From contig NC_011989.1 of the NCBI RefSeq assembly GCF_000016285.1, positions 1,801,001 to 1,865,000 of the forward strand: a stretch of 64,000 nucleotides of DNA. Reading direction: 5' to 3'. This DNA comes from Allorhizobium ampelinum S4. Its GTDB lineage: Bacteria > Pseudomonadota > Alphaproteobacteria > Rhizobiales > Rhizobiaceae. Every line of letters starts with the position of its first letter. Position 1 is the stretch's first letter. The translations under genes were made by a program, and so were the position numbers. Positions 47,095-56,806 of the stretch are shown in pieces. The notes below the pieces were generated by a model, which did not search any database, had not been told where the DNA came from, and saw nothing but the letters and a program-made list of their open reading frames with translations.

Positions 47095-47455
47095 CACCTA
47101 TACAATCACCCTGAAGAATTGCGGGTTTTTCGCCCGTCACGGCCTGCATGAGCAGGAGAAATTTCTGGGGCAGCGGTTTTTCATCGATGCCGAACTGGAG
47201 CTGCGGTTTTCCTCGGCGCTGGAAACCGATGAATTGGCCGGAACGGTGGATTATGGCGTGGCCTTCAACCTCATTGAAGAGATCGTCACCGGCAAGCGGC
47301 GCTATCTGATCGAGGCTTTGGCGCTGGATATCGCTAAATCGCTATGTGAGAGGTTCGAACAGATTCTGCGGGCGAAAATCACTGTGCGCAAGCCGAGCGC
47401 GCCGATTACCGGCATGCTCGATTATGTCGAGGTTTCCGTTGACCATCATCGATAA
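47087..47455 (+). CDS. folB: dihydroneopterin aldolase
   Basis: The 122-residue enzyme cleaves dihydroneopterin to 6-hydroxymethyl-dihydropterin. Typical residues are seen in LKNCGFFARHGLHEQEKFLGQRFFID (catalytic glutamate, substrate tyrosine replaced by Phe-rich segment), TVDYGVAFNLI and KPSAPITGMLDYVEVSV. GGGAAGGAC precedes the ATG. It overlaps folP and folK, so the three are translationally coupled. Confidence 0.95.
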   Translation: MADTYTITLKNCGFFARHGLHEQEKFLGQRFFIDAELELRFSSALETDELAGTVDYGVAFNLIEEIVTGKRRYLIEALALDIAKSLCERFEQILRAKITVRKPSAPITGMLDYVEVSVDHHR

Positions 47456-47966
47456 GCGCGCCCCGGTGATCGCAGCGCTCGGGCTGGGTGGCAATATCGG
47501 CGATCCCGCGCATGCCATGGCAGCAGCATTGAAAGCCCTGGATGAGCGCCCGGATTGCACGGTGTTGGCGGTCTCGCGCCTTTATAGCACGCCGCCCTGG
47601 GGAAAGCTGGATCAGGCGGATTTCTTCAATAGCTGCGCGCTGGTCAGCACCACATTGCCGCCCTCCGCGCTGCTTTCTGTTTGTCTGGAGCTTGAGCGGG
47701 TGATGAAACGCGAGCGTCGGGAGCGCTGGGGCCCGCGCACGCTCGATATCGATATTCTGCTCTATGGTGACCAAAATATCGAGGAGGATCACCTGTCGAT
47801 CCCGCATCCGCGCATGGTGCAGCGAGCTTTCGTTCTTCAGCCACTCTGCGATATCGGCAGCGACCTTGTGGTAGAGGGCCGATCGGTGGCCGATTGGCTG
47901 GGGCAGTCGGACGCCCATGATATCGTCGTCGCCGATACCGATCCGCTTTGGTGGAAGAGGGGCTAA
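47439..47966 (+). CDS. folK: 6-hydroxymethyl-dihydropterin pyrophosphokinase
   Basis: The 175-residue kinase transfers pyrophosphate from ATP to hydroxymethyl-dihydropterin. Signatures: LGLGGNIGDP, SRLYSTPPWGKLDQADFFNSC, ERVMKRERRERWGPRTLDIDILLYG and IPHPRMVQRAFVLQPL. The TTG at 47439 is preferred (GAGG six bases before it, overlap of 17 bases with folB); ATG 47424 is in frame with a poor ribosome site. A RIME1-like repeat starts three bases after the stop. Confidence 0.95.
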   Translation: MTIIDKRAPVIAALGLGGNIGDPAHAMAAALKALDERPDCTVLAVSRLYSTPPWGKLDQADFFNSCALVSTTLPPSALLSVCLELERVMKRERRERWGPRTLDIDILLYGDQNIEEDHLSIPHPRMVQRAFVLQPLCDIGSDLVVEGRSVADWLGQSDAHDIVVADTDPLWWKRG

Positions 47967-47969
47967 TAC

Positions 47970-48075
47970 CTGGAGTCTGTCAGGCCCACACTGAACCAGG
48001 CAAACTCCAGATTCTTTTGTTTTCGTTTGTTTTTTTAGGAAAACCGGGTTCCACTTTTCCCTGACAAACTCTGGA
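47970..48075. repeat. RIME1-like repeat, copy C (inverted orientation)
   Basis: The element runs opposite to copies A, B and D: first CTGGAG...CTCCAG (47970-48010), then a linker with TTTTCGTTTG, then AGGAAAACCGGGTTCCACTTTTCCCTGACAAAC. Because folK is on the plus strand, the relative polarity to the preceding gene is the same as for the other copies. Confidence 0.75.
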
Positions 48076-48184
48076 GGCGATCGAAGATCGCGCTTGGTAT
48101 TCCTTCATAGGAAAAGGTCGACAAAGCTTCCGACTTTGCCGACCTCTTTATAGAGCCTACTCACTTATAGAAAAGCCGCTCCTA

Positions 48185-48289
48185 CTGCATCATTCCTTAA
48201 CTGCATCATTCCTTAAATGGGAGGAGAAAATTATGCAGTAGATTTAAAGTGTTACAGCGTCCTTTGTGCGTTTTAACGCACGGCGCTGT
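48185..48289. repeat. composite rhizobial repeat with duplicated 16-bp edge
   Basis: ACTGCATCATTCCTTA occurs twice head-to-tail (48185-48216). The second copy is the left arm of a larger element: CTGCAT is mirrored by ATGCAG (about 48233-48238), followed by a second palindrome, ACAGCG...GTGCG/CGCAC...CGCTGT (48254-48289). The layout resembles another common intergenic palindrome of rhizobia. Confidence 0.6.
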
Positions 48290-48327
48290 CGCGGTTCAAA
48301 CCTCCACTTTCGGTGCAGGCCTTGAAT

Positions 48328-48615
48328 TTATGGCCGCTGCGGCTTGCAGGGAGCCTTAGAACCCACACCGCAGGTCGTCATCGGATCGACCGACTTGCTG
48401 CGATGCTGTTTTGCCGCTTTTTGAGGAGGCAGCTTGTTTTGATGCGTGCGCTCGTGAATGGCGGCTTTCTTCTGTGCTGGTTTGCCAGGCTTCGATTGGC
48501 AATCGCTCATGCCGCCCTTGACGCAACGGTCGCTGTTCGGTGCCTGAGCAAAGCCCTGGTGGGCTGAGAGGATCAGGGCAGAGGCAAGGGCAAGGCTGGT
48601 GAGAAAACGGGTCAA
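48328..48615 (-). CDS. small secreted basic hypothetical protein
   Basis: The 95-residue protein has a clear signal peptide (residues 1-23, FLTSLALASALILSAHQGFA) and a lysine/glutamine-rich mature part with four cysteines (DRCVKGGMSDCQ, TTCGVGSKAPC) in two pairs. The start is TTG with AGGAAG upstream, and no ATG is available. No family is recognised. About 260 bases separate it from the end of gcvP upstream on the same strand. Confidence 0.6.
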   Translation of the reverse strand: MTRFLTSLALASALILSAHQGFAQAPNSDRCVKGGMSDCQSKPGKPAQKKAAIHERTHQNKLPPQKAAKQHRSKSVDPMTTCGVGSKAPCKPQRP

Positions 48616-48825
48616 TGGATCTTCCTATTCTGTCGCTTACACATAGAGACGCCGGCAGGCGGGCCGTCGATGATACGAAGCGCTTAATATAGCATAATTG
48701 TTAGGTATAACAGCTTCTTTTTGACCTACTGGCCGAAGGAGCGACCCCACCTTCAAGGAGGAACAGTTCAAAAACAACCCAAAATAGCATATTTTGGCGG
48801 TAACATTGTCCTTATGAAGCATCGG

Positions 48826-48856
48826 CCCTGCCGCCCGACGTAAGCGGGCGGCAGGG
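48826..48856 (-). terminator. strong hairpin after gcvP
   Basis: CCCTGCCGCCCG (48826-48837) pairs perfectly with CGGGCGGCAGGG (48845-48856). It lies 21 bases beyond the gcvP stop on the minus strand. There is no U-tract, so it may act as a 3'-end stabiliser or a weak terminator. Confidence 0.55.
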
Positions 48857-48877
48857 TCGAAAATCTATGTCCTGCCG

Positions 48878-51742
48878 TTATTCGGCAGCCTCCGCATACT
48901 CGCTCATCGGGGGGCAGGTGCAGACCAGATTGCGGTCGCCGTAGACATTGTCCACACGGTTGACGGAAGACCAGTATTTGTCCACGCGGAACGCGCCCGG
49001 TGGGTAGCAGGCCTGATCGCGGCTGTAGGGACGGTCCCATTCGCCCACCAGATCTTCCACCGTGTGTGGTGCGTTTTTCAGCGGGTTGTTGGTCTTGTCC
49101 ATCCGGCCGTCTTCGATGGCGCGGGCTTCTTCGCGGATGGCCAGCATGGCGGTGCAGAAGCGGTCCAGTTCGGCTTTGGTTTCCGATTCTGTTGGCTCAA
49201 TCATCAGCGTGCCAGCCACCGGCCAGCTCATGGTGGGGGCGTGGAAGCCGCAGTCGATCAGGCGTTTGGCAACGTCATCCACGGTTACGCCCGCGCTGTC
49301 GGCCAGCGGGCGGGTGTCGATGATGCACTCGTGCGCCACCCGGCCAGATGCCGAGGTGTAGAGCACATCATAGGCCCCGGTGAGGCGGGCAGCGATGTAA
49401 TTGGCGTTGAGGATGGCGACCTTGGTGGCTTGCGTGAGGCCCTCGCCACCCATCATCAGGCAGTAGGACCAGCTGATGGGAAGGATGGAGGGTGAGCCGT
49501 AAGGGGCGGCTGACACAGCACCGGGGCGACCATCGGTTTCCACATGGCCGGGCAGGTATGGGGTGAGATGTGCTTTGACGCCAATTGGCCCCATGCCCGG
49601 ACCACCACCGCCGTGCGGAATGCAGAAGGTTTTGTGCAGGTTAAGGTGGGAAACGTCAGAGCCAATATCACCGGGGCGGGCAATGCCGACCATGGCGTTC
49701 ATATTGGCACCATCGAGATAGACCTGTCCGCCATGGGCGTGGGTGATCTCGCAGATTTCCCGCACGGTTTCTTCAAACACGCCGTGGGTGGAGGGGTAGG
49801 TGATCATACAGCAAGACAGGTTTGTGGAGTGCTGTTCTGCCTTAGTGCGGAAATCAGCCAGATCCACATCGCCATTGTCCAGCGCCTTGACTGGCACCAC
49901 CAACATGCCAGCCATCTGGGCAGATGCCGGGTTGGTGCCGTGCGCCGAGGTTGGAATAAGGCAGACGGTGCGGTGCGTATCACCCTTGGCAAGGTGATAG
50001 TTGCGGATGGTCAAAAGACCCGCATATTCGCCTTGCGCGCCAGAGTTTGGCTGCATCGAAATTGCATCATAGCCTGTGACCGCGCAGAGCTTTTCCGAGA
50101 GATCGTCGATCATTTCCTGATAGCCCAAGGCCTGATCGGCTGGGGCGAAGGGGTGGATGTCGGAAAATTCCGGCCAGGTGATCGGCAGCATTTCAGCTGT
50201 GGCGTTCAGCTTCATGGTGCAGGAGCCAAGCGGAATCATCGCCCGATCCAGCGCCAGATCCCGATCCGACAGGCGGCGGATGTAGCGGGTCATTTCGCTT
50301 TCCGCCCGGTTCATGTGGAAGATCGGGTGGGTCAGGTATTGGCTGGTGCGCAGCAGGCTGGTTGGCAGGCGATAATCCGGGGTGAAATCACCCACTGCAA
50401 AATTGCCGCCAAAGGCACGCCAAACGGCTTCCAGCGTGGCAGGGCGGGTGCGCTCATCCAGCGAGATGCCGATTTTTGTGGTGCCGACTTTGCGCAAGTT
50501 GACGCCTTCAGCCACGGCTGCCCGCAGGATCAGGCCCTGCATATGGCCGACTTCCAGCGTGATGGTGTCAAAGAAGGTTTCCGGCTCAATGGTAAAGCCG
50601 AGCTTTTCCAAGCCCTTGGCCAGCAGCACGGTTTTTTGATGCACCTGCTGGGCAATGGCCTTCAAGCCTTGCGGACCGTGGAACACCGCATACATCGAGG
50701 CCATCACCGCCAGCAGCACTTGGGCTGTGCAGATGTTGGAGGTGGCCTTTTCGCGGCGGATATGCTGTTCGCGCGTCTGGAGCGACAGGCGATAGGCGCG
50801 GTTGCCGCGTGAATCGACGGATACGCCGACGAGACGACCCGGCATGGAACGCTTGATGGCATCCTTCACCGCCATATAGGCGGCGTGCGGACCGCCATAA
50901 CCCACGGGAACACCAAAGCGCTGGCTGGAGCCAATGGCAATATCGGCACCCATTTCACCGGGGGATTTCAGCAACAGCAGCGCCAGCGGATCAGCCGCCA
51001 CCGCAGCAATGGCCTGCGCATTGTGCAGGGCGTTGATCAGCGGGGTAAAATCGCTGACATGGCCGTGCGTGCCGGGATATTGAAACAGTGCGCCAAACAC
51101 TTCGCCGGGGTTGAGATCGGTGAAGGGATTGCCGACCACGACCCCCCAGCCCAAAGGCTCGGCGCGGGTCTGGATCACGGCAATGGTCTGGGGATGGCAA
51201 TTGGAATCGACAAAGAAGGCCTTGGCCTTGGACTTTGCCACGCGCTCCGCCATGGCCATGGCTTCCGCAGCAGCGGTTGCCTCATCCAGCAGCGAGGCGT
51301 TGGCCACGTCCAGACCTGTCAGATCGCAGATCATGGTCTGGAAGTTGAGCAGCGCTTCTAAGCGCCCTTGGGAGATTTCCGGCTGGTAAGGCGTATAGGC
51401 GGTGTACCACGCCGGGTTTTCCAGAATGTTGCGCTGGATGACGGGCGGCGTGATGGTGCCGTAATAGCCCTGACCGATCAGCGAGGTCAGAGCTTTGTTT
51501 TTGTTTGCGGTTTCGCGCAGCTTGTCCAGCGCTTCGCGCTCGCTCATCGCCTTGCCCCACACCAGCGGCGCGGATTGGCGGATTGAGGCGGGAACGGTTG
51601 CAGCAATCAACCCGTCGAGGCTGTCATAGCCCACGGTCTTCAGCATTTCGTCCATTTCAGCCGGAGAGGGGCCGATGTGGCGGCGATTGGCAAAATCGTA
51701 GGGCTGGTAATCAGTAAATTGGAATTCTGTGGGCGTGGTCAT
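48878..51742 (-). CDS. gcvP: glycine dehydrogenase (decarboxylating), P protein
   Basis: The 954-residue PLP enzyme decarboxylates glycine and passes the aminomethyl group to lipoyl-GcvH. It is the long fused homodimeric form, with N- and C-terminal halves of about 450 residues. The PLP lysine lies in [22 protein letters not shown] (about residue 700), after [10 protein letters not shown]. The start overlaps the gcvH stop by four bases. The order gcvT-gcvH-gcvP and a shared glycine riboswitch upstream indicate one operon. Confidence 0.97.
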   Translation of the reverse strand: MTTPTEFQFTDYQPYDFANRRHIGPSPAEMDEMLKTVGYDSLDGLIAATVPASIRQSAPLVWGKAMSEREALDKLRETANKNKALTSLIGQGYYGTITPPVIQRNILENPAWYTAYTPYQPEISQGRLEALLNFQTMICDLTGLDVANASLLDEATAAAEAMAMAERVAKSKAKAFFVDSNCHPQTIAVIQTRAEPLGWGVVVGNPFTDLNPGEVFGALFQYPGTHGHVSDFTPLINALHNAQAIAAVAADPLALLLLKSPGEMGADIAIGSSQRFGVPVGYGGPHAAYMAVKDAIKRSMPGRLVGVSVDSRGNRAYRLSLQTREQHIRREKATSNICTAQVLLAVMASMYAVFHGPQGLKAIAQQVHQKTVLLAKGLEKLGFTIEPETFFDTITLEVGHMQGLILRAAVAEGVNLRKVGTTKIGISLDERTRPATLEAVWRAFGGNFAVGDFTPDYRLPTSLLRTSQYLTHPIFHMNRAESEMTRYIRRLSDRDLALDRAMIPLGSCTMKLNATAEMLPITWPEFSDIHPFAPADQALGYQEMIDDLSEKLCAVTGYDAISMQPNSGAQGEYAGLLTIRNYHLAKGDTHRTVCLIPTSAHGTNPASAQMAGMLVVPVKALDNGDVDLADFRTKAEQHSTNLSCCMITYPSTHGVFEETVREICEITHAHGGQVYLDGANMNAMVGIARPGDIGSDVSHLNLHKTFCIPHGGGGPGMGPIGVKAHLTPYLPGHVETDGRPGAVSAAPYGSPSILPISWSYCLMMGGEGLTQATKVAILNANYIAARLTGAYDVLYTSASGRVAHECIIDTRPLADSAGVTVDDVAKRLIDCGFHAPTMSWPVAGTLMIEPTESETKAELDRFCTAMLAIREEARAIEDGRMDKTNNPLKNAPHTVEDLVGEWDRPYSRDQACYPPGAFRVDKYWSSVNRVDNVYGDRNLVCTCPPMSEYAEAAE

Positions 51743-52101
51743 GCGATCAGCTCGTTGTAAGCGGCTTCGTTCAGGAGGCCTTCGGCATCAGCGGGGTTGG
51801 CAAGCTTGAGCTTGAAGAACCAGCCAGCGCCACGCGGATCGGAATTGACCAATGATGGATCATCAACAATCGCCTGATTGATCTCGGTCACTTCGCCATC
51901 CAGCGGACAATAAACGTCAGAGGCTGCCTTGACGCTTTCAACCGTTGCGGCCTGACCGTCTTTTGCAAACGTGGCTCCAACTTCTGGCAGCTCTACAAAC
52001 ACCAGATCGCCAAGCTGTTCAGCGGCGTGGGCGGTAATGCCAACCGTGGCGATATCGCCTTCAATTTGCAGCCATTCATGTTCAGAGGTGAATTTCAACA
52101 T
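51739..52101 (-). CDS. gcvH: glycine cleavage system H protein
   Basis: The 120-residue lipoyl carrier shuttles the aminomethyl group between GcvP and GcvT. The lipoylated lysine is Lys58 in [13 protein letters not shown]. The N-terminus [20 protein letters not shown] is typical. The ATG at 52101 has GGAGAGA upstream; it follows gcvT by 16 bases. Confidence 0.97.
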   Translation of the reverse strand: MLKFTSEHEWLQIEGDIATVGITAHAAEQLGDLVFVELPEVGATFAKDGQAATVESVKAASDVYCPLDGEVTEINQAIVDDPSLVNSDPRGAGWFFKLKLANPADAEGLLNEAAYNELIA

Positions 52102-52117
52102 GGGTCTCTCCGGAGAT

Positions 52118-53257
52118 TTAGCGTTTGTAGGTGGGTGTAATGAAGGGCAGGGTGGCAACAGTTACAGGCAGATATTTGCCGCGTACCTCTGCGAAAAGCT
52201 GGGTGCCAACACTGGCGTGGTCGGCGCTGACATAGGCCATGGCAACCGGACCTTCGACCGTGGGGCCAAAGCCGCCAGAGGTGACTTCGCCAACCTCAAC
52301 CTTGCCCTCGGCATCCGCAAACAGTTTGGAATGGCCGCGCACAGGCGCTTTGCCTTCGGGCTTCAGGCCAACGCGGCGGCGGGAGGTGCCGTTTGCCAGC
52401 TCAGTCAGAATGCGCGAAGCACCGGGAAAACCGCCTTCGCGATCACCGCCAGCGCGGCGGGCCTTTTGAATGCCCCATTCAATCGCGCCTTCCACCGGGC
52501 TTGTGGTGGTGTCAATGTCGTTGCCATAGAGGCAAAGGCCAGCTTCTAACCTTAGTGAGTCACGGGCACCAAGGCCAATTGGCTGACAATCCGGATGATC
52601 CAGCAGCACTTTGGCAAGCGCTTCGGCCTTATCCGCAGGCACAGAGATTTCAAAGCCATCCTCACCGGAATAGCCGGAACGGGAGACGATGCAGAGCGTA
52701 TCCAGAAGCGGAATTTCGCGCACATCCATGAATTTCATGCCGGAGACGCCAGCCCAAAGCTCACCGAGAACAGCCTCGGCACGGGGGCCTTGCAGGGCAA
52801 GAAGGGCGCGGTCTTCCAGAACCTCAATGGTGCAGTTCTCCGCAAGATGCGCCCGCATATGGGCAATATCGGCATCTTTACAGGCGGCATTGACCACCAC
52901 AAACAAATGATCGCCACGATTGGTGATCATCAGATCATCCAGAATGCCGCCATCTTCATTGGTAAAAAAGCCATAGCGCTGACGCCCTTCTTTCAGGGCC
53001 AGAATATCCACCGGAACCAGCGTTTCCAGCGCAAGTGCTGCATCTTGCACCTTGCCGGATTTTGGCTTGAGCAGCACTTGCCCCATGTGGGACACATCAA
53101 ACAAGCCGGCGTTGGCGCGGGTGTGCAAATGCTCCTTCAAAACACCAGCGGGATATTGCACTGGCATATCATAGCCAGCAAAACCCACCATGCGGGCACC
53201 AAGCGACAGGTGAAGATCATAAAGGGGGGTGCGTTTGAGGGCGAGATGGTCGTCCAA
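52118..53257 (-). CDS. gcvT: glycine cleavage system aminomethyltransferase (T protein)
   Basis: The 379-residue enzyme transfers the methylene group to tetrahydrofolate, releasing ammonia. Family residues include [43 protein letters not shown] and [15 protein letters not shown], the last with the folate-binding aspartate region. It is the first gene after the glycine riboswitch; folate demand ties it to the fol genes elsewhere in the window. Confidence 0.97.
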   Translation of the reverse strand: MDDHLALKRTPLYDLHLSLGARMVGFAGYDMPVQYPAGVLKEHLHTRANAGLFDVSHMGQVLLKPKSGKVQDAALALETLVPVDILALKEGRQRYGFFTNEDGGILDDLMITNRGDHLFVVVNAACKDADIAHMRAHLAENCTIEVLEDRALLALQGPRAEAVLGELWAGVSGMKFMDVREIPLLDTLCIVSRSGYSGEDGFEISVPADKAEALAKVLLDHPDCQPIGLGARDSLRLEAGLCLYGNDIDTTTSPVEGAIEWGIQKARRAGGDREGGFPGASRILTELANGTSRRRVGLKPEGKAPVRGHSKLFADAEGKVEVGEVTSGGFGPTVEGPVAMAYVSADHASVGTQLFAEVRGKYLPVTVATLPFITPTYKR

Positions 53258-53324
53258 GAGGCGTCTCCACTGTCATGCGCATCGCGCATAGGCTCAAATT
53301 CAGGCACGGTTGTGCCGGTTCATG

Positions 53325-53485
53325 AGCCCCCTCTGTCCGTTTGCCTGAGATTGTTATCCCTTCGGCGCGGCTTGGTTTTGCAATCAAGCCTCTCTCCAGA
53401 GTGCAGTTTACGCCTTGTGGTCCGTTTGCCTGAGAGTTTCCGGGGCGGTTGCTCCTTCGGCACCGGACTGAACCGGATTCTCCCT
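53325..53485 (-). ncRNA. tandem glycine riboswitch upstream of gcvT
   Basis: Read on the minus strand, two glycine aptamers follow one another. The first (about 53402-53485) starts GGGAGA and contains CCGAAGGAGCAA and AAACTCTCAGGCAAACGGAC; the second (about 53325-53400) contains CTCTGGAGAG, CCGAAGGG and AATCTCAGGCAAACGGACAGAG. These are the conserved cores of the gcvT-type riboswitch, which usually turns the operon on when glycine is abundant. About 70 bases separate it from the gcvT start; no obvious terminator lies there, so control at translation is possible. Confidence 0.95.
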
Positions 53486-53501
53486 ACAAGGTGATGGCGC
53501 A

Positions 53502-53529
53502 ATTATCCGGAGTGGGGGGCTCTTGGCAA
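53502..53529 (-). promoter_or_regulatory. predicted sigma-70 promoter of the gcv operon
   Basis: On the minus strand TTGCCA (53529-53524) is followed after 16 bases by GATAAT (53507-53502). Transcription would begin near 53495, about ten bases before the first aptamer. Confidence 0.6.
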
Positions 53530-53759
53530 GTGCTACCGGTCGTTCTCAGCCAAATTTTTGTCGCAGCGCAGCGCTGTTTGATCCAGGGCAAATGCACGTT
53601 CAATGACCGTGATAAAGCAATATTATTATACAGCCTGCGGAAAGGGCGCCGGGCGCGGAGATCTCTTGCTTTCCCTCGCCAATTCGCTCAGGCTCCAGAT
53701 AAGTGCTTTCGGCGCAACGGAGATTGCCGCCGGAAGACTTGGGAGAGAGGAAGACAATA

Positions 53760-54272
53760 ATGACCAAGACATTTTTAGCTTCAGCCATTGTCATCATGCT
53801 TGCCGCCAGCGGGGCTGCGTCAGAAGAAATGGATCATGCCGCTATGACGGCAAAGGGCGATATGGCCGCGCCCGCGCAGGCGATTACCGCGACACTTGGA
53901 TCGCTTAAGATCAGCGATGGCTATTTGAAAGCGATGATCCCGGGCCAGCCCGTCGGCGGTGGTTTCGTGACGATCACCAATACCGGCTCCGTGGAAGATA
54001 AGCTGATTGCAATCTCATCGCCGCGTGCCATGCGGGTGGAATTGCATGAAATGGTCATGCAAGGCACGATCATGAAAATGCGAAAAATACCAGATGGTTT
54101 TGCCATTGCCCCTGGCGCCACATTGAAAATGGAACCGGGCGGTTACCATCTGATGTTCATGGGTGTGCAGATGCCCTTCAAGGCGAACCAGACTATACCG
54201 GTAACGTTAACCTTCGAGAAGGCTGGTAAGCTCGAACTGGCGATGCCCGTGGTGACGATACGCGGCAGGTAA
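53760..54272 (+). CDS. periplasmic copper chaperone PCu(A)C
   Basis: The 170-residue protein has a signal peptide (about residues 1-20) and a PCu(A)C domain. The copper-binding His/Met set is present: His96 and Met98 in ELHEMVM, methionines around 105-107 and 124, and His130/Met132 in GGYHLMFMG. Family members deliver Cu(I) to the CuA or CuB site of cytochrome oxidase in the periplasm. An extra Met/His-rich segment (EEMDHAAMTAKGDMAAP) follows the signal peptide. AGAGGAAGA is the ribosome site. No other copper gene is adjacent. Confidence 0.92.
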   Translation: MTKTFLASAIVIMLAASGAASEEMDHAAMTAKGDMAAPAQAITATLGSLKISDGYLKAMIPGQPVGGGFVTITNTGSVEDKLIAISSPRAMRVELHEMVMQGTIMKMRKIPDGFAIAPGATLKMEPGGYHLMFMGVQMPFKANQTIPVTLTFEKAGKLELAMPVVTIRGR

Positions 54273-54370
54273 AACGCCGCGCCAATGGACGCGGCGCCAG
54301 TTCATTTCGATAATCGTCCGTCTTTAGTCATCATTTGAGACCAGTCGGCTTGCTTTATCGGAACCTTGCA

Positions 54371-54583
54371 TCAACCGGTTCCGGCATCGACATTTGGCCC
54401 ATCTTGTTCCCCTGGCAGGGTTCCACTGCCGGGCGTTTTCTCCCGGTCGATCAAATGTTCCTTGGAATGCGGCCCGGCTGGAAGATTATCAGCCGCTTGT
54501 CCGGTGTTGCCAGACTTCGTTCCGGCAGGAATAGGTTTTTCCGTATGTTCGACAGCGTTACGGGCTTTAGCGTCCTTATGCAT
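54371..54583 (-). CDS. small hydrophilic conserved protein
   Basis: The 70-residue, highly hydrophilic product (Gly, Pro, Lys, Asp rich; no Cys, Trp, Tyr or Phe) has the segment PIPAGTKSGNTGQAADNLPAG and should be disordered. A near-perfect AGGAGG ribosome site six bases before the ATG at 54583 shows it is translated despite its size. The composition recalls small stress or desiccation-related hydrophilins, but that is only an impression. It is divergent from nothing close: about 210 bases lie upstream to the next gene. Confidence 0.65.
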   Translation of the reverse strand: MHKDAKARNAVEHTEKPIPAGTKSGNTGQAADNLPAGPHSKEHLIDREKTPGSGTLPGEQDGPNVDAGTG

Positions 54584-54791
54584 CGCGAACCTCCTTTATG
54601 CAGCATCATCCCTTCAACTAGATCGGTTGGGGGCATCATGCGCCAGGTCTATACGCTGCATCCTGCGAAACTTATGCGCACTCGCGCAGCAGCATGCAGC
54701 GTCGATGACAAACGCGGACTGTGTGATGTTGTTCCGGTAATGGTTTACGACAATCGGAATGCTGCGCTCTGTATGACGCTTTCAGGCTTGA

Positions 54792-55088
54792 TTACGCTTT
54801 GAGGCCGGCATCCTCGGATTCCTGATAGGCCTGTTTGGTTTCTTCCAGGCTGGCGCGGGGTTGCTTGTTTTCACCCGCCTTCATGAAGTGCAAGCCGATG
54901 GCCGAGCTATCCCGCAGGGTTTCGATGGCCGTTCGGTTGATGCCTTGCGTCTTGGCGATTGCCTTTTTGACGCTGATCTGCCGGTTGATCTGTTCGACAT
55001 AGGTTGAGCGGCCTGGCTTTTGCACCGGCTTCAACGTATCCGAAATATAGCCGGCCGTGGTGGCCGAAACCGAAAGAACTTGAACCAT
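54792..55088 (-). CDS. small hypothetical protein
   Basis: The 98-residue soluble protein has no signal peptide or membrane helix and no recognised domain. The central part (VEQINRQISVKKAIAKTQGINRTAIETLRDSSAIGLH) is predicted helical; the tail is acidic. ATG 55088 is used; GTG 55097 would add three residues. The ribosome site is weak. Confidence 0.5.
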   Translation of the reverse strand: MVQVLSVSATTAGYISDTLKPVQKPGRSTYVEQINRQISVKKAIAKTQGINRTAIETLRDSSAIGLHFMKAGENKQPRASLEETKQAYQESEDAGLKA

Positions 55089-55305
55089 GGCACTCACATG
55101 ATCTGTTTAGCTGTTGCCATTTCATCACGACAAATTCTATCGTGACTTAAATAAATGAATCGCATTTTAAAGACCGACCGGATTCCAGCGGTTTGTGTTG
55201 AGAAAAACATGCCGGGAAAGCTGTAAACTGCGTTGATTTTTTCTTTGCCCGTCCTGCCGGATGACGCACAAAGGGATGCAGGAAACAAGCGAGGCCCGGA
55301 AAACG

Positions 55306-55683
55306 ATGAAGGACGTGATATATGTTGCCCTTGGCGGCGCGGTCGGATCGGTGTTGCGATATTGGGTCGGCATCGTCACAATCAGGCTGTTCGGTCCGTT
55401 TCTTCCCTGGGGTACGTTTTCGGTCAATCTCATAGGGTCTTTCTGCATCGGATTGTTTGCCGAAATGATCGCCCGCAAGTTTGATGCGTCAGCCGACCTG
55501 CGCATGCTGCTGATCACCGGTCTGCTCGGCGGCTTCACGACTTTTTCGGCCTTCATGCTGGATACGGTCAGTCTTGCGGAACGCGGCGACCTTCTGTGGC
55601 CAGCCTTTTATGTGGCGGCCAGTATCGGCTTTGGCGTTGGCGCTGTGTTTGCGGGACTTGCCGTGGGCCGCTGGCTTTTCTGA
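55306..55683 (+). CDS. crcB: fluoride ion channel CrcB (Fluc)
   Basis: The 125-residue membrane protein has four helices and the Fluc signatures GGAVGSVLRYWVG, GTFSVNLIGSFCIG and GLLGGFTTFSAFMLD, the last including the conserved sodium/fluoride-path phenylalanines. It exports fluoride as a dual-topology dimer. GGAAAACG precedes the ATG. No fluoride riboswitch was seen upstream. An rluC-type gene follows after 130 bases. Confidence 0.93.
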   Translation: MKDVIYVALGGAVGSVLRYWVGIVTIRLFGPFLPWGTFSVNLIGSFCIGLFAEMIARKFDASADLRMLLITGLLGGFTTFSAFMLDTVSLAERGDLLWPAFYVAASIGFGVGAVFAGLAVGRWLF

Positions 55684-55813
55684 TGGCCTGTCTGTTTCAG
55701 GCGTTTTTTCACAATCGCGGTTTCACACGGGCGCAGAAATGGGGTAAAGCCAGCCCACAATAGAATTGACAGGGTTTGGCGCGCGCGCGCCCAAGGGAAC
55801 GAAAGACGTCCTT

Positions 55814-56806
55814 ATGGCAGGCATAGAACATATTACCGTCGGTCCAGACGAGGCGGGCATGCGCCTCGACCGCTGGTTCAAGATCCATTATCCGGGCCTC
55901 GGCTTCGGCCCCTTGCAAAAGCTGATGCGTTCCGGCCAGGTCCGTGTCGATGGCGGCCGGGTGAAAACCGACGCCCGCGTGCAGCCCGGACAGGTCGTGC
56001 GTGTGCCGCCGATGGATGTCGATGCCAAGACGCCGAAATCCGGGCCAATTGCCTCCCATGATCTGAAGCACGCCGGCGATGGCGAATTGCTGGCGCGCAT
56101 GTTGCTGCATGAGGATGAAAAAGTCTTTGTGCTGAACAAGCCTGCCGGTCTGGCCGTGCAGGGCGGCTCCGGCCTCAATCGCCATATCGACCAGATGCTC
56201 GAAGCATGGACCAGCAAGAAGGGCGAAAAGCCGCGTCTCGTGCATCGCCTCGACCGGGATACGTCGGGTGTGCTCGTGGTGGCCCGCACCCGTGGTGCCG
56301 CGCAGAAACTGACGGCAGCGTTTCGTGAGCGTGATACCAAGAAGACCTATTGGGCGCTGGTCAAGGGCGTGCCGCGCAAGCATGACGACAAGATCTCCAC
56401 CTGGGTGGTCAAGGAACAGACCGAAGACGGCGACCGCATGCGCATCGCCCGCCACGGAGAAGACGGTGCCGATCACGCGGTTTCCTATTACCGTGTGCTT
56501 GAAACCGCAGCGCAAAGCCTCGCCTGGCTGGAAATGGAGCCCTATACGGGCCGTACCCATCAGCTGCGCCTCCACGCCCTGCATATCGGCCATCCGATCA
56601 TCGGTGATCCAAAATATTATATCGACGATCCCAACTGGGATTTCCCAGGCGGCGTCCAGAAGCGGCTGCATCTACATGCCCGCCATATCGATATTCCCCA
56701 TCCCGATGGCGGCCGCCTGCGCATCACCGCGCCTTTGCCGCCGCATATGGTGCAGACCTGGAACCTTCTGGGCCTGGACATGGAAAATGGCGGTGACTTT
56801 GCATGA
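55814..56806 (+). CDS. RluA/RluC-family 23S rRNA pseudouridine synthase
   Basis: The 330-residue enzyme has an S4 RNA-binding domain (about 12-70, MRLDRWFKIHYPGLGFGPLQKLMRSGQVRVDG) and an RluA-type catalytic domain with the aspartate in HRLDRDTSGVLVVAR. RluC modifies U955, U2504 and U2580 of E. coli 23S rRNA; RluC is the most likely role but paralogs are hard to tell apart. It overlaps the HAD gene by four bases. Confidence 0.9.
   Translation: MAGIEHITVGPDEAGMRLDRWFKIHYPGLGFGPLQKLMRSGQVRVDGGRVKTDARVQPGQVVRVPPMDVDAKTPKSGPIASHDLKHAGDGELLARMLLHEDEKVFVLNKPAGLAVQGGSGLNRHIDQMLEAWTSKKGEKPRLVHRLDRDTSGVLVVARTRGAAQKLTAAFRERDTKKTYWALVKGVPRKHDDKISTWVVKEQTEDGDRMRIARHGEDGADHAVSYYRVLETAAQSLAWLEMEPYTGRTHQLRLHALHIGHPIIGDPKYYIDDPNWDFPGGVQKRLHLHARHIDIPHPDGGRLRITAPLPPHMVQTWNLLGLDMENGGDFA

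Noticed and set aside
55140..55305. A possible fluoride riboswitch upstream of crcB
   Set aside because: The conserved fluoride aptamer core could not be found in either orientation.
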